From Rhizobium sp. SL86 (lineage in GTDB: Bacteria > Pseudomonadota > Alphaproteobacteria > Rhizobiales > Rhizobiaceae), in the NCBI RefSeq assembly GCF_026672545.1, contig NZ_JAPPRJ010000002.1, positions 1,162,201-1,226,200 of the forward strand: 64,000 bases of DNA. Direction: 5' to 3'. The notes under the pieces are model-generated. The model saw nothing but the letters and a program-made list of their open reading frames with translations. It ran no database searches and was not told the DNA's origin. This document shows positions 40,638-49,072 of this stretch, piece after piece; the first letter of the stretch is position 1, and each line of letters opens with the position of its first letter. The translations under genes and the position numbers were made by a program.

Positions 40638-42104
40638 TCAGGCCGCCCGGAGAACCGATCCTGGCACCCAATTGCCGTGCAGCGACATGCGCAGGCGCAT
40701 CGGCAGTTTCACTGTGGCAATCGGCCCTTCATCCAGATGCTGGGCATCCAGGATCAACAGATCGGTCGCCTGATCCAGCAGGCGATTGCACAATCCGATG
40801 ACATAACCTTCGCCTTCCGGCGCATCGGCGCGTTTCGGCACAAAGATCGGCTCCTGGAAGCAGGACTGATCGTCGGCGAACCAGGTCTTGATCTTTCCGG
40901 TCCCGACATTGATGTGCGCCAGCTGGTTGAAAAACTGGAAAGGGCGCGGGCCGATGCGCTCTTCGTTGAAGGGTTTTGTCGGATCCATAGCAATGACGAA
41001 GCCATGGCTGTATTGCCGGCCCATGTAACGATCGTCGCTGCGCGGGAATTCGCAAGAGAACGGCGTCAGCGGTGTCATCTCCAGCCCGTTGCTGGTGGAG
41101 TTCATGTCGATCGTCAGCCGCATCATGTTGGAGGCGAGCGTCTCCGGCGGCGGGACCGTTCCGTCGGCCTGCGGGAAGAAATAGAAGATGTTGCCGCTGG
41201 TGATCGGCATGTCGACATAGATGCGGCCGCGGTCATCAAAGGCGTTGAGCGTATGGCCCTGAAAGCCGTTCGGCGCCGTGAACCAGCGGACATCGCTTCC
41301 GTCCCCGTCGCGGCGCAGGACACCGAAAAGCTGATCGAGGCCCGGCTGCCATTCAAAATGCCGTCCGCCATTCTTCAAGCGCTCGAGATCCGAGGTCAAC
41401 GGCATCAGCGGGAAGATCACGTAATTCTCGGTCACGGCGAAATCATGAATCATCGCCGCATAGGGCGCAACGATCCAGATCTCACGTTTTTTGCGGCCGG
41501 ACGCGTCGATCTCGTAATAGACGATGTCCGGGGTCGCATCGCCTTTGGCCTCGTAACCGAAACAAAGCAGGTCGCCGGTTGCGGGATCGATCTTCGGGTG
41601 AGCGGTGAAGGTGGCGCTGGTCAGCTGGCCGTTGAAGTCCCACAGGCCGATCGTCTCCATGCTCACGGGATCGAGCGCGTAAGGCGCGCTGTCCTCCTTG
41701 AGCGCCAGCAGCTTGCCGCCATGCACCACGACATTGGTGTTGGCGGTGCTGTTGTTCAACTCGCGTACGCTCGGATCATTGGTATACGGGTTGCGATAGA
41801 TGCCGTGCAGCGACGCCCGTGCCGCGCGCTGCGCCTTCAGCCGCTCGGTCATGACGTAGCGGCGCTTGAAATCGACATGGCCGTTCTTGAAACAGAACGC
41901 ACTGATCGCTCCGTCGCCGTTGAAGAACATGTCCTCGCCGAGCATGGGGGGATATTGCGGGTCGGGCGCCACCTGGAAGAAGGTTCCGTCGATGTCTTCC
42001 GGCACCTGGCCGTCGACCTCAAGGTCATAGACCTCGCCTTCGAAACGCGCCGGTTTGTAGAGGGCACCCGTGAATTCTGCCGTCTTCGGGAAAAGTCTGC
42101 TCAT
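40638..42104 (-). CDS. Carotenoid-oxygenase-family dioxygenase (lignostilbene dioxygenase-like)
   Basis: A 488-residue iron-dependent dioxygenase that splits a carbon-carbon double bond into two aldehydes. The four iron-binding His are in place: His169 (TAHPKID), His220 (MIHDFAV), His284 (GHTLNAF) and His476 (SLHGNWV). The tail VKLPMRLRMSLHGNWVPG is typical of lignostilbene and carotenoid cleavage enzymes. ATG 42104 follows GAGGAACTGAAC. The cytoplasmic form and the local presence of an aromatic-aldehyde dehydrogenase favour a stilbene or phenylpropanoid substrate. Divergent from a TetR regulator, with paired operators between. Confidence 0.9.
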   Translation of the reverse strand: MSRLFPKTAEFTGALYKPARFEGEVYDLEVDGQVPEDIDGTFFQVAPDPQYPPMLGEDMFFNGDGAISAFCFKNGHVDFKRRYVMTERLKAQRAARASLHGIYRNPYTNDPSVRELNNSTANTNVVVHGGKLLALKEDSAPYALDPVSMETIGLWDFNGQLTSATFTAHPKIDPATGDLLCFGYEAKGDATPDIVYYEIDASGRKKREIWIVAPYAAMIHDFAVTENYVIFPLMPLTSDLERLKNGGRHFEWQPGLDQLFGVLRRDGDGSDVRWFTAPNGFQGHTLNAFDDRGRIYVDMPITSGNIFYFFPQADGTVPPPETLASNMMRLTIDMNSTSNGLEMTPLTPFSCEFPRSDDRYMGRQYSHGFVIAMDPTKPFNEERIGPRPFQFFNQLAHINVGTGKIKTWFADDQSCFQEPIFVPKRADAPEGEGYVIGLCNRLLDQATDLLILDAQHLDEGPIATVKLPMRLRMSLHGNWVPGSVLRAA

Positions 42105-42117
42105 TGTTCAGTTCCTC

Positions 42118-42138
42118 ATAACCGTACATATTCGTACT
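42118..42138. promoter_or_regulatory. Operator half of an inverted pair, dioxygenase side
   Basis: ATAACCGTA...TTCGTACT over 21 bases, repeated in inverted orientation at 42169-42189 with about four mismatches. It lies 14 bases upstream of the dioxygenase start. Confidence 0.6.
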
Positions 42139-42168
42139 ATTATGAAAATTGAGCTCCGTCAACTTAAC

Positions 42169-42189
42169 AGTACGGATCTTTACGGTTAT
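42169..42189. promoter_or_regulatory. Operator half of an inverted pair, TetR side
   Basis: AGTACGG...TACGGTTAT, the inverted partner of 42118-42138, ten bases upstream of the TetR start. Binding here by the TetR protein would control both divergent genes. Confidence 0.6.
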
Positions 42190-42198
42190 AAAGGCGAC

Positions 42199-42801
42199 AT
42201 GCGCACAAAAACCGACAAAAAACGAAACGAAATCATCAACATCGCCGGCGAGCTTTTTCTCACTCAAGGTTATGGCGCCGTCTCCATGTCGACGATTGCC
42301 GCGGCGGTGGGCGGATCAAAAGGCACACTCTACGGTTATTTCCCTTCGAAGGAGGAACTCTTCGCGGCCTTTGTCGTGTCCATCGGCGAGCAGCGCTGGG
42401 AAGAGTTCATGAAGCTTCCGGTGGAGCCGGTTGGCATTGAGCCTCGCCTGGTCGCGCTCGGCTGCCGTTATCTGCGCTTCCTGCTGTCCCAGGAAATCGT
42501 ATCGATCAACCGCCTCGTCATCGCAGAGGCGGCACGGTTCCCCGAACTCGGGCGCATCTTCTTTGACAACGGGCCGAAGAGCGTGATCGGCGTCATCACG
42601 GCGACGCTCAACCAGGCCAACGAGACGGGCGAGTTACGCATCGATGATCCTGCCTCCGCCGCCTGGCGGTTCAAGTCCCTTTGCGAGGCACGTCTGTTCG
42701 AGCAATTCCTCTGGGCGATCCGCAGCAGCGTCACGGATACCGAGATCCGCGAGAATGTCGAACCGGCCTGCGCCATCTTCCTCAACACCTACCACAGGTG
42801 A
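42199..42801 (+). CDS. TetR-family transcriptional regulator
   Basis: A 200-residue repressor. Helix-turn-helix: IINIAGELFLTQGYGAVSMS then TIAAAVGGSKGTLYGYFPSK; the C-terminal half resembles the TetR_C AcrR-like group (FLLSQEIVSINRLVIAEAAR). The frame is open to 42070, but ATG 42199 gives the normal start with AAGG upstream. Divergent from the dioxygenase gene and so its likely repressor, released by an aromatic ligand. Confidence 0.9.
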   Translation: MRTKTDKKRNEIINIAGELFLTQGYGAVSMSTIAAAVGGSKGTLYGYFPSKEELFAAFVVSIGEQRWEEFMKLPVEPVGIEPRLVALGCRYLRFLLSQEIVSINRLVIAEAARFPELGRIFFDNGPKSVIGVITATLNQANETGELRIDDPASAAWRFKSLCEARLFEQFLWAIRSSVTDTEIRENVEPACAIFLNTYHR

Positions 42802-42825
42802 CGTCAGAGGCGGAGGAAATGGCCG

Positions 42826-43629
42826 GCATCGTCAACTTAACGAAGCGTGGATGCCGATGTGAGATGACGGGTCATGATAGACCGTCACCCACTCTACCGC
42901 CGCCACCGCTTTCCTGCAGAGACCATCGCCCATGCGGTTTGGCTCAATTTCCGTTTTCCTCTGAGCTTGAGAATGGTCTAGGACATGCCGGCGGCGCGAC
43001 GGATCATTATTTCGCACCAGACGGTCCGACTATGGGCAGAGAAATTCGGGCGCGCCTTTGCCAGCGAGATCCGCCGTCGCTCAGCCGGTCGGCTGGGTGA
43101 TAAGTGGCACCTCGACGAGGCCGTCGTTTCGACCCGCAGCAAGAAGCACTAGCTCTGGCGTGCTGTCGATCAGGATGGTTTTGTGCTGGAAGTTCTGGTG
43201 CAATGTCGTCGTAATGCCAAGGCGGCCAAGCGTCCGATGCGTAAGCTCGTGAAGGGGCAGGGCCGAGCGCCGCGAGTGATGATCACTGTTAAGCTTCGGT
43301 CCTACGACGCTGCAAAGCGGGAGATCATGCCCGGCGTCGAGCAGCGTTTGCACCAGGGATTGAACAATCGGGCGGAGAATTCCCATCAGCCCGTTCGGCG
43401 ACGAGAGCTAATCAGGAAGCGCTTCAAGTCAAAGCGACATCTGCAACGCTTCGTCTCAATCCACGACCCCATTGCCAACCTGTTCCAATCCCCCGCCACG
43501 ACATCTCCTCCAGCCACCACCGCGAATTGCGTTTGGAGGCGATGAACCTGTGGGCGCAAATCGCCTGGGCGTGAACCGCTCTGGTGCAAGCGGCGCACAA
43601 CGGCTTCCTGTCCGTTAAGTTTACCATGC
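42826..43629 (+). mobile_element. Degenerate IS6-family insertion sequence
   Basis: About 804 bases, a normal size for IS6 elements, containing one transposase gene in decayed form. Candidate terminal inverted repeats are at 42826-42842 and 43613-43629; they follow GCATSGTMAACTTAACG with two mismatches in 17 bases. An obvious target-site duplication was not found. The left repeat's core GTCAACTTAAC also occurs at 42158-42168 in the TetR promoter, so the ends are tentative. Confidence 0.65.
42874..43574 (+). pseudogene. IS6-family transposase, interrupted by two amber codons and a frameshift
   Basis: From ATG 42874 the frame encodes MIDRHPLYRRHRFPAETIAH and later HQTVRLWAEKFGRAFASEI, the zinc-ribbon/HTH region, then DKWHLDEAVV with the first catalytic Asp. 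TAG codons replace Glu at 42979-42981 (in RMV-DM) and Trp at 43150-43152 (in KKH-LWRAVDQDG). After that the frame stays open (AAKREIMPGVEQRLHQGLNN, RAENSHQPVRRRE with the final Glu). A one-base shift near 43490 separates the true end, HHRELRLEAMNLWAQIAWA, with stop at 43572-43574. Not functional as it stands. Confidence 0.8.
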
Positions 43630-43688
43630 TGGTCGGTGCTATCAGCTTAACCGTTAACCCCAGCGATCGGAGTACAGCATGAGGTGTT

Positions 43689-45116
43689 TTAGAACCACCT
43701 CCGAGCCCCGGTTTCGATGCCAGCGGCACGCTCATAGGCAAGCGCAAATTCAAGCGTCGCACGATCACGGCGAGGCGGGCCGACTATCTGGATCCCGCTT
43801 GGCAGGCCATTGGTTCCAAACCCTGCCGGCATGGCCGCAACGGGAAGCCCCGCCATTGTCGGTCCTATCACCACCTCCATCCAGCGGTGATAGGTGCTCA
43901 TCGGCTTTCCATCGATTTCCTCGGGCCAGGCCAGGTTCAGATCAAAGGGAAAAACCTGCGCGGCAGGCATCAGGATGAAATCATATCGTTCAAACAGCCC
44001 GCACAGATATCTGTACCAGTTCGTACGTACCACGGAAGCCGCGTGAAGATCCGAGGCCTTCTGTGACAACGCCTCATCGAATTCAAAGAGAATCTGGCGA
44101 TTGAGCAGAGTTCGCGTCTGCGGATTGTCGAACAAAGCCCGCAGTCCGTGGGTCACACTGAAACTGCGCAAGATCACCCAAGCTTTCCAGAGCTCCGGCA
44201 GATCGAAGGCAGGGACGATCTCATCGACCTCGCAGCCGAGACCGGACAAAACATCGAGGGCCTTGCGATCGACATCGAGGACCCCAGGTTCGAAGGCGAG
44301 ATAACCGCCGAAATCGCCGAGCCAGGCGAGCTTCATGCCCTTTGTGTCGGCCGGTCCGCGCAATACCAGATCGTCGTCGGCAAGCGAGAGCGGATCGCGC
44401 GGATCATAGCCCGATTGGATCGCAAGAAGCCCTGCGACATCGTCGATCGTCCTGCCCATCGGCCCAGCTATGCCAAGTTGCCCGAAAAAACACTCCGCTC
44501 CCTTGCTGTTCGGAACGCGCCCATAACTTGGGCGGAAGCCGATGACGTTGTTGAATGCTGCTGGATTGCGCAGCGATCCCATCATGTCGCTGCCATCGGC
44601 CACCGGCAGAAGATGCGCGGCCAGCGCCGCCGCCGCACCGCCGCTTGAACCGCCAGCGCTTTTCGAAAGATCGAAGGGGTTGCGAGTCGGCCCATGCACT
44701 GGATTGGTAGTGTGGGATCCGAGACCGAACTCCGGGGTGTTGGTCTTACCGATGAAGATGGCGCCTGCCCGGCGCATGCGCTCGACGTGGATGGAATCGG
44801 CGCTGGATCGGAAGTCGCGGAAGATCGGCGAGCCCCAAGAGCAGGGCATGTCTCTGACCTCGGATAGATCCTTCACTGCCTGCGGAAATCCGTGCATCCA
44901 GCCACGGGAATGGCCAGCCGCCAACTCTCGGTCACAGGCGCGCGCTTCCTCCATCAGCGTATCGTGCTGACGGAGATAAAGGATGGCATTGATCTCGGGA
45001 TTGAAACGACTGATACGGTCCAGATAGCCTTCCATCACCGCGGCGCAGGAGATGCGACGCGCATGGATGGCGTTCGAAAGGGCAATGGCGGAAAGCCGGG
45101 ACACGTCGTCGGTCAA
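43689..45116 (-). CDS. Amidase (amidase-signature family)
   Basis: A 475-residue Ser-Ser-Lys hydrolase. Catalytic Lys82 (QAVKDLSEV), the cis-Ser region KSAGGSSGGAAAALA (152-166) and nucleophile Ser181 in DGSDMMGSLRNPAA are present. Family members cleave carboxamides and some cyclic or peptide-like amides. There is no signal peptide. It is the last gene of the eight-gene peptide-uptake operon, 12 bases after the M20 peptidase. It is a different sub-group from the amidase at 61708-63072. Confidence 0.88.
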   Translation of the reverse strand: MTDDVSRLSAIALSNAIHARRISCAAVMEGYLDRISRFNPEINAILYLRQHDTLMEEARACDRELAAGHSRGWMHGFPQAVKDLSEVRDMPCSWGSPIFRDFRSSADSIHVERMRRAGAIFIGKTNTPEFGLGSHTTNPVHGPTRNPFDLSKSAGGSSGGAAAALAAHLLPVADGSDMMGSLRNPAAFNNVIGFRPSYGRVPNSKGAECFFGQLGIAGPMGRTIDDVAGLLAIQSGYDPRDPLSLADDDLVLRGPADTKGMKLAWLGDFGGYLAFEPGVLDVDRKALDVLSGLGCEVDEIVPAFDLPELWKAWVILRSFSVTHGLRALFDNPQTRTLLNRQILFEFDEALSQKASDLHAASVVRTNWYRYLCGLFERYDFILMPAAQVFPFDLNLAWPEEIDGKPMSTYHRWMEVVIGPTMAGLPVAAMPAGFGTNGLPSGIQIVGPPRRDRATLEFALAYERAAGIETGARRWF

Positions 45117-45128
45117 TACATCTCTCCT

Positions 45129-46262
45129 TCAGTCCAGCAGGGCGAAAAGGCCCGCCATAAGCCGGCCGCGATCTATCAGGCTGTCGATTTCCAGATGTTC
45201 CTCCAACGTATGATATCCCGCGCCCCGCACGCCGAGACCGCACAGCGTCGCAACGCCCATGGCACCGGTGAAGTTGCCGTCCGATCCACCGCCGGAACTG
45301 CCATGGGGTAGGGCAAATCCAAGCTCGGCAGCCAAAGCCGCCGCCCTTTCGTAAAGCGCCATGGTCTGCGGCTGCCCGGGTTTCCATACCGGCCGCGTGA
45401 CGCCACGTGTTACCGTAAACTCCACCTCGTTTTCGGTGCCGGAAAGAGCCATCATCCGGGCAATGCCGGCTTCAAGATCCTCATCCGTCTTCGCCATGGA
45501 CAAGGCTTGAGCCGTGCAGAGGGAGGATATGCAATTGACCCATAGGCCGCCTTGGATGACGCCGACGGAAAAGGTGCAGTCATCGCCGCTCATGCCGTCG
45601 ATTTCCAGTACCTTGCGGGCCATCTCGCGGATTGCAGAGCGTCCGCTTTTGGGTGAAACGCCCGCATGGGAGGGTTTGCCGCGTGCGGTGAGGTTAAAGC
45701 GTGCAATGGCAAAGCGCCCGGTAACGACCCCGTTGTCTTCAAGCGCCGGTTCCGGCACCAGGACATATCGGTTGCGGGCCGCTTCCATCTCGATCAGTTC
45801 ACGTGTGGAAGGCGTGCCGATTTCCTCATCCGGGGTCAACAGGAAGGTCACCGGCAGCCTTGTCGCAATACCTGCGCGGATCAACTGCTTCATGGCCTCG
45901 AAAGCGATGAAATTTCCACCCTTCATGTCGAGAATACCGGGGCCATAGGCTCGGTTTGCCTCGATGCGGAAGGGAAGGACGTCCAAAGTTCCGACTGGAT
46001 GGACCGTATCGAGGTGACCAGACACGAGAATGCCCGGCTGAAGCGCTCCGGATGGCGCGAAGCTGGCGCGCAGGCTGCCGCCGAGCCCCATGCGGCCGGG
46101 AATTCGCTCGACTGTTGCTCCAAGCACCGCGAAATCATGGGCGGCCAGGTCCATCATGCGGTTAACGGCGCTTGTATCAAAGGTCGGGCTTTCGCACTCC
46201 ACCCAAGGCCTGAGACCTTCAAGCATGGCAGCGGCTTCGAAAGGAAGCTTTGAGAAATCCAT
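45129..46262 (-). CDS. M20-family metallopeptidase (glutamate carboxypeptidase/CPG2-like)
   Basis: A 377-residue zinc peptidase. Metal residues are His83 and Asp85 (SGHLDTVHPVG), Asp112 (GILDMKGGN) and the Glu pair in TPDEEIGTPSTREL. The dimerisation domain follows (KPSHAGVSPKSGRSAI). The closest recognisable type removes C-terminal glutamate or similar residues. I choose ATG 46262, after GGAGGCG, over a start seven codons upstream. No export signal is seen, so it acts on the imported compound in the cytoplasm. Confidence 0.87.
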   Translation of the reverse strand: MDFSKLPFEAAAMLEGLRPWVECESPTFDTSAVNRMMDLAAHDFAVLGATVERIPGRMGLGGSLRASFAPSGALQPGILVSGHLDTVHPVGTLDVLPFRIEANRAYGPGILDMKGGNFIAFEAMKQLIRAGIATRLPVTFLLTPDEEIGTPSTRELIEMEAARNRYVLVPEPALEDNGVVTGRFAIARFNLTARGKPSHAGVSPKSGRSAIREMARKVLEIDGMSGDDCTFSVGVIQGGLWVNCISSLCTAQALSMAKTDEDLEAGIARMMALSGTENEVEFTVTRGVTRPVWKPGQPQTMALYERAAALAAELGFALPHGSSGGGSDGNFTGAMGVATLCGLGVRGAGYHTLEEHLEIDSLIDRGRLMAGLFALLD

Positions 46263-46357
46263 GGGTAAACGCCTCCGTTTCACGGGCGAGTTGCCAGGGT
46301 AATTGGCGGGAAATTGGGCAAGGCCGCCGCTTGCGAGGCGGGCGCATCTGAGAGCAC

Positions 46358-47518
46358 TTAGGCTGCGAGACGCCTTTCCACGATGCGGGCAAGCAGACTC
46401 GCCCCCACCGGCAGAATGCCGTCATCCAGAACATAACCGGGATTATGCGGTGGAATGGTGCCGGCATGGCCGACGGTGCAATAAACGCCCGGCACCTTAA
46501 ACAACATGTCGGCGAAGTCTTCGCTGCCCATCACGGGTGCCTTCTTGTGATAGACGTTTTCGGCACCCACAATGTCACGAGCGGCATCTGCAAAGCCCTC
46601 CACAAGTGCATCGGTGTTCACCAGCACGTCGAAAACGTTACGGATGTCCGTTTCAATTTCGACATCAAAGGAAGTTGCAACACCAGCCGCAATCTCTCGC
46701 ATGCGGGTCCGGATTTGCTCGTTTACCTCACGATCGAGATAACGCACGGTTCCGGATACTGTCGCCTCTTCCGGTACCACATTATAGGCGGTTCCGGCAT
46801 GGATCTGAGTAACCGACAGTACGGCGGCTTTAAGTGGTGAGATGTTGCGTGAAACAATCGACTGCAGTGCTGAAACGAGCTGCGTCGCGACGATGATCGG
46901 ATCTTTGGAAACTTCCGGATGCGCGCCGTGGCTCCCACGTCCCTTGATGCGGAAGTCAAAGAAGTCGGCCCCCGCCATCGCCGTGCCCGGCTTGATACCG
47001 ATTTTCATCGGGTCGTCGCTTGGCGCATTGTGCAGACCATAGATTTCATCGCAGGGGAACCGCTCGAAGAGACCGTCGGCGATCATGGCACGGGCACCGC
47101 CACAACCCTCTTCGCCAGGCTGGAAGATGAAGACCGCCGTGCCGGCGAAATCGCGGGTTTCGGCAAGGTAACGCGCGGCGCCCAACAGCATAGTCGTGTG
47201 GCCGTCATGGCCGCAACCGTGGAAACGGTTCGGGATTTTTGAGGCATAAGGCAGGTTGGTGCGTTCCTCCATCGGCAACGCATCCATGTCAGCACGCAGG
47301 CCGATGGCGCGGCCCTCGCCCTTTGCCCCCCTCAGTATGCCGACGACACCGGTCTTGCCGATGCCGCGATGCACCTCGATGCCGTAACTCGCCAGCTTTT
47401 CGGCAACGATTGCAGAGGTGCGCACCTCTTCGAAGCCAATTTCCGGATGGGCATGAATATCACGGCGAAGGGCGGTCATTTCTTCGTGCCAGGCGGCGAT
47501 TTTCTCGATAACAGGCAT
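46358..47518 (-). CDS. M20-family amidohydrolase (hippurate hydrolase/aminoacylase-like)
   Basis: A 386-residue metallo-amidohydrolase of the subgroup that hydrolyses N-acyl amino acids. Motifs: RRDIHAHPEIGFEE (18-31), Cys102 and His104 in FHGCGHDGHTTM, FQPGEEGCGGARAM, and the lid-domain KGRGSHGAHPEVSKDPI. It lies 95 bases upstream of the second M20 gene, with the M81 gene 32 bases on its other side. The two M20 enzymes belong to different subgroups, which suggests successive cleavage of two different amide bonds. Confidence 0.9.
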   Translation of the reverse strand: MPVIEKIAAWHEEMTALRRDIHAHPEIGFEEVRTSAIVAEKLASYGIEVHRGIGKTGVVGILRGAKGEGRAIGLRADMDALPMEERTNLPYASKIPNRFHGCGHDGHTTMLLGAARYLAETRDFAGTAVFIFQPGEEGCGGARAMIADGLFERFPCDEIYGLHNAPSDDPMKIGIKPGTAMAGADFFDFRIKGRGSHGAHPEVSKDPIIVATQLVSALQSIVSRNISPLKAAVLSVTQIHAGTAYNVVPEEATVSGTVRYLDREVNEQIRTRMREIAAGVATSFDVEIETDIRNVFDVLVNTDALVEGFADAARDIVGAENVYHKKAPVMGSEDFADMLFKVPGVYCTVGHAGTIPPHNPGYVLDDGILPVGASLLARIVERRLAA

Positions 47519-47550
47519 TTCTTATGTCCTTGCAGGTCAATGATACGGGC

Positions 47551-49053
47551 TCAGGAAAAGGCGAGGCCGAGAGGCGAAAGGCGAAGACCGGGACGAAGCC
47601 GCGTCCAGGGCAGCGACGCGGGATCGACGGCCATCGGACCGGGCGCCGCACAGACGAGGATGGCTTCAGCCATCGGCGCAAAGTCGGCGCGAAAATGCAC
47701 GGAACTCTTGTTGACGAGGATGCTTGCGGTTTCCGGTTCGATGCCGAGATATCGGAACAGACCGCGATCGGCCATCTGGACCTTGTGCGAGGCGACGGCA
47801 ACGCGAACTCCGCCGATACGAAGACAGGCCGAAGGTCCAAGCCGCATCAGCGTGTCGCCGTAATAGGGGCCGTTCACCCGCACGAAGCCGTCGGAAAGTG
47901 CCTCAACCACAAAATCAGCTTCGAAGGGTGCATCCCCTGGAATGCCGGACCTGCCACCGAGGCCAATGCGGATCATCGCACCGAGGCCTGCGGCTTGTGC
48001 GGCAAGGGCAGCGTCGGGATCGTAAAGCAGTCCGAGCGCAGCGTTGCGAGCATCGTTTGTCACCAAGGCGCGCAACATGCCGGTGGTATCCGAATTGCCT
48101 CCGGCACCGGGGTTGTCTTGCGTATCGGAGAGGATCACCGGTCGTTTAGCCGTAGCGGCGATACGCATCGCTTCACGCACACCCTCGTCCGGCGTATAGA
48201 CCTTGCCGGCAAAGGCTTCCTCGCTGGCGTCAACCAGAGCCTTCAAGGCATCAGCAGCAATCCGCGCACTCTCCAGGGTCTGCGCATAGGCGAGGATGCT
48301 GGCACCACAGGCCGGAAAATCCGCGGCGGGAAAGCCAGGGAAGAAGGACAGGGAGATGACCCCCTCCTTCTGCTCCAGCGCTGCGAGTGCAGCATAGATC
48401 GACTGCGCCGGTTCCATCTCGGTACATTGCCAGGAAATCGGAATGAGATAGTCAATCTGGCGGTAGACCTTGGCGAAGCGCTCGCCACTCATCAACCTGT
48501 CGAGCAGTAGGGCGGCGCGGTGGCCGGTGAGCGCCATATCGACGTGCGGATAGGTACGATAGCCGACCATGACGTCGGCATCCTGCATCGACTGCTCGGT
48601 CATGTTGCCGTGCAGGTCCAGGCTGACAGAGATGGGAATACCGTATCCCACCGCCCTGCGGATCCGGGCGATCAGTTCGCCTTCGCCATCATCCAGGTGC
48701 TCGCAGACCATGGCACCGTGTAGATCGAGATAGATGCCATCAAGCGGCAGTGCCGCAACGATGCCGGCGATGACTTCGGCGGCGATGCGCTCGAACGCAT
48801 CCTCGGTGACATAGGCTGAAGGGACGGCGCTGGCGCGGAGCACCGGCACCACCTTCCAGTTCGCTTCACGTGCATAGTCGAGGGCGCCCTCGATGCCTGT
48901 ATTGGCCCCCTTCACGAGTTCGATCATCTCGTTGCCCCGGCACAATGGCAGGTGCCCGGAACCTTTGAGGAAGGCCTCATAGGTAGCCTTGGTCGGAGCA
49001 AAGGTATTGGTTTCATGAATGAAACCGGCAAAGGCAACGCGCCGGGACTTCAT
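47551..49053 (-). CDS. M81-family metallopeptidase (microcystinase MlrC-like)
   Basis: A 500-residue protein of the family named after MlrC, which degrades linearised microcystin. It carries the family's opening GFIHETNTFAP, DGIYLDLHGAMV and SLDLHGNMTEQ (metal-binding His and Asp), and DNPGAGGNSDTT later. ATG 49053 follows GGAGAACGG; the frame extends to 49137 without family similarity. Most relatives are in bacteria that never meet microcystin and their substrates are unknown, so here I infer only hydrolysis of some peptide or cyclic amide taken up by the linked transporter. Confidence 0.86.
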   Translation of the reverse strand: MKSRRVAFAGFIHETNTFAPTKATYEAFLKGSGHLPLCRGNEMIELVKGANTGIEGALDYAREANWKVVPVLRASAVPSAYVTEDAFERIAAEVIAGIVAALPLDGIYLDLHGAMVCEHLDDGEGELIARIRRAVGYGIPISVSLDLHGNMTEQSMQDADVMVGYRTYPHVDMALTGHRAALLLDRLMSGERFAKVYRQIDYLIPISWQCTEMEPAQSIYAALAALEQKEGVISLSFFPGFPAADFPACGASILAYAQTLESARIAADALKALVDASEEAFAGKVYTPDEGVREAMRIAATAKRPVILSDTQDNPGAGGNSDTTGMLRALVTNDARNAALGLLYDPDAALAAQAAGLGAMIRIGLGGRSGIPGDAPFEADFVVEALSDGFVRVNGPYYGDTLMRLGPSACLRIGGVRVAVASHKVQMADRGLFRYLGIEPETASILVNKSSVHFRADFAPMAEAILVCAAPGPMAVDPASLPWTRLRPGLRLSPLGLAFS

Positions 49054-49072
49054 TGTCCGTTCTCCTGACACA

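Noticed and set aside
42158..42168. GTCAACTTAAC in the TetR promoter as a third IS end
   Set aside because: It matches the core of the proposed IS repeat but has no transposase sequence beside it. It may be chance; it does weaken the confidence in the IS ends.
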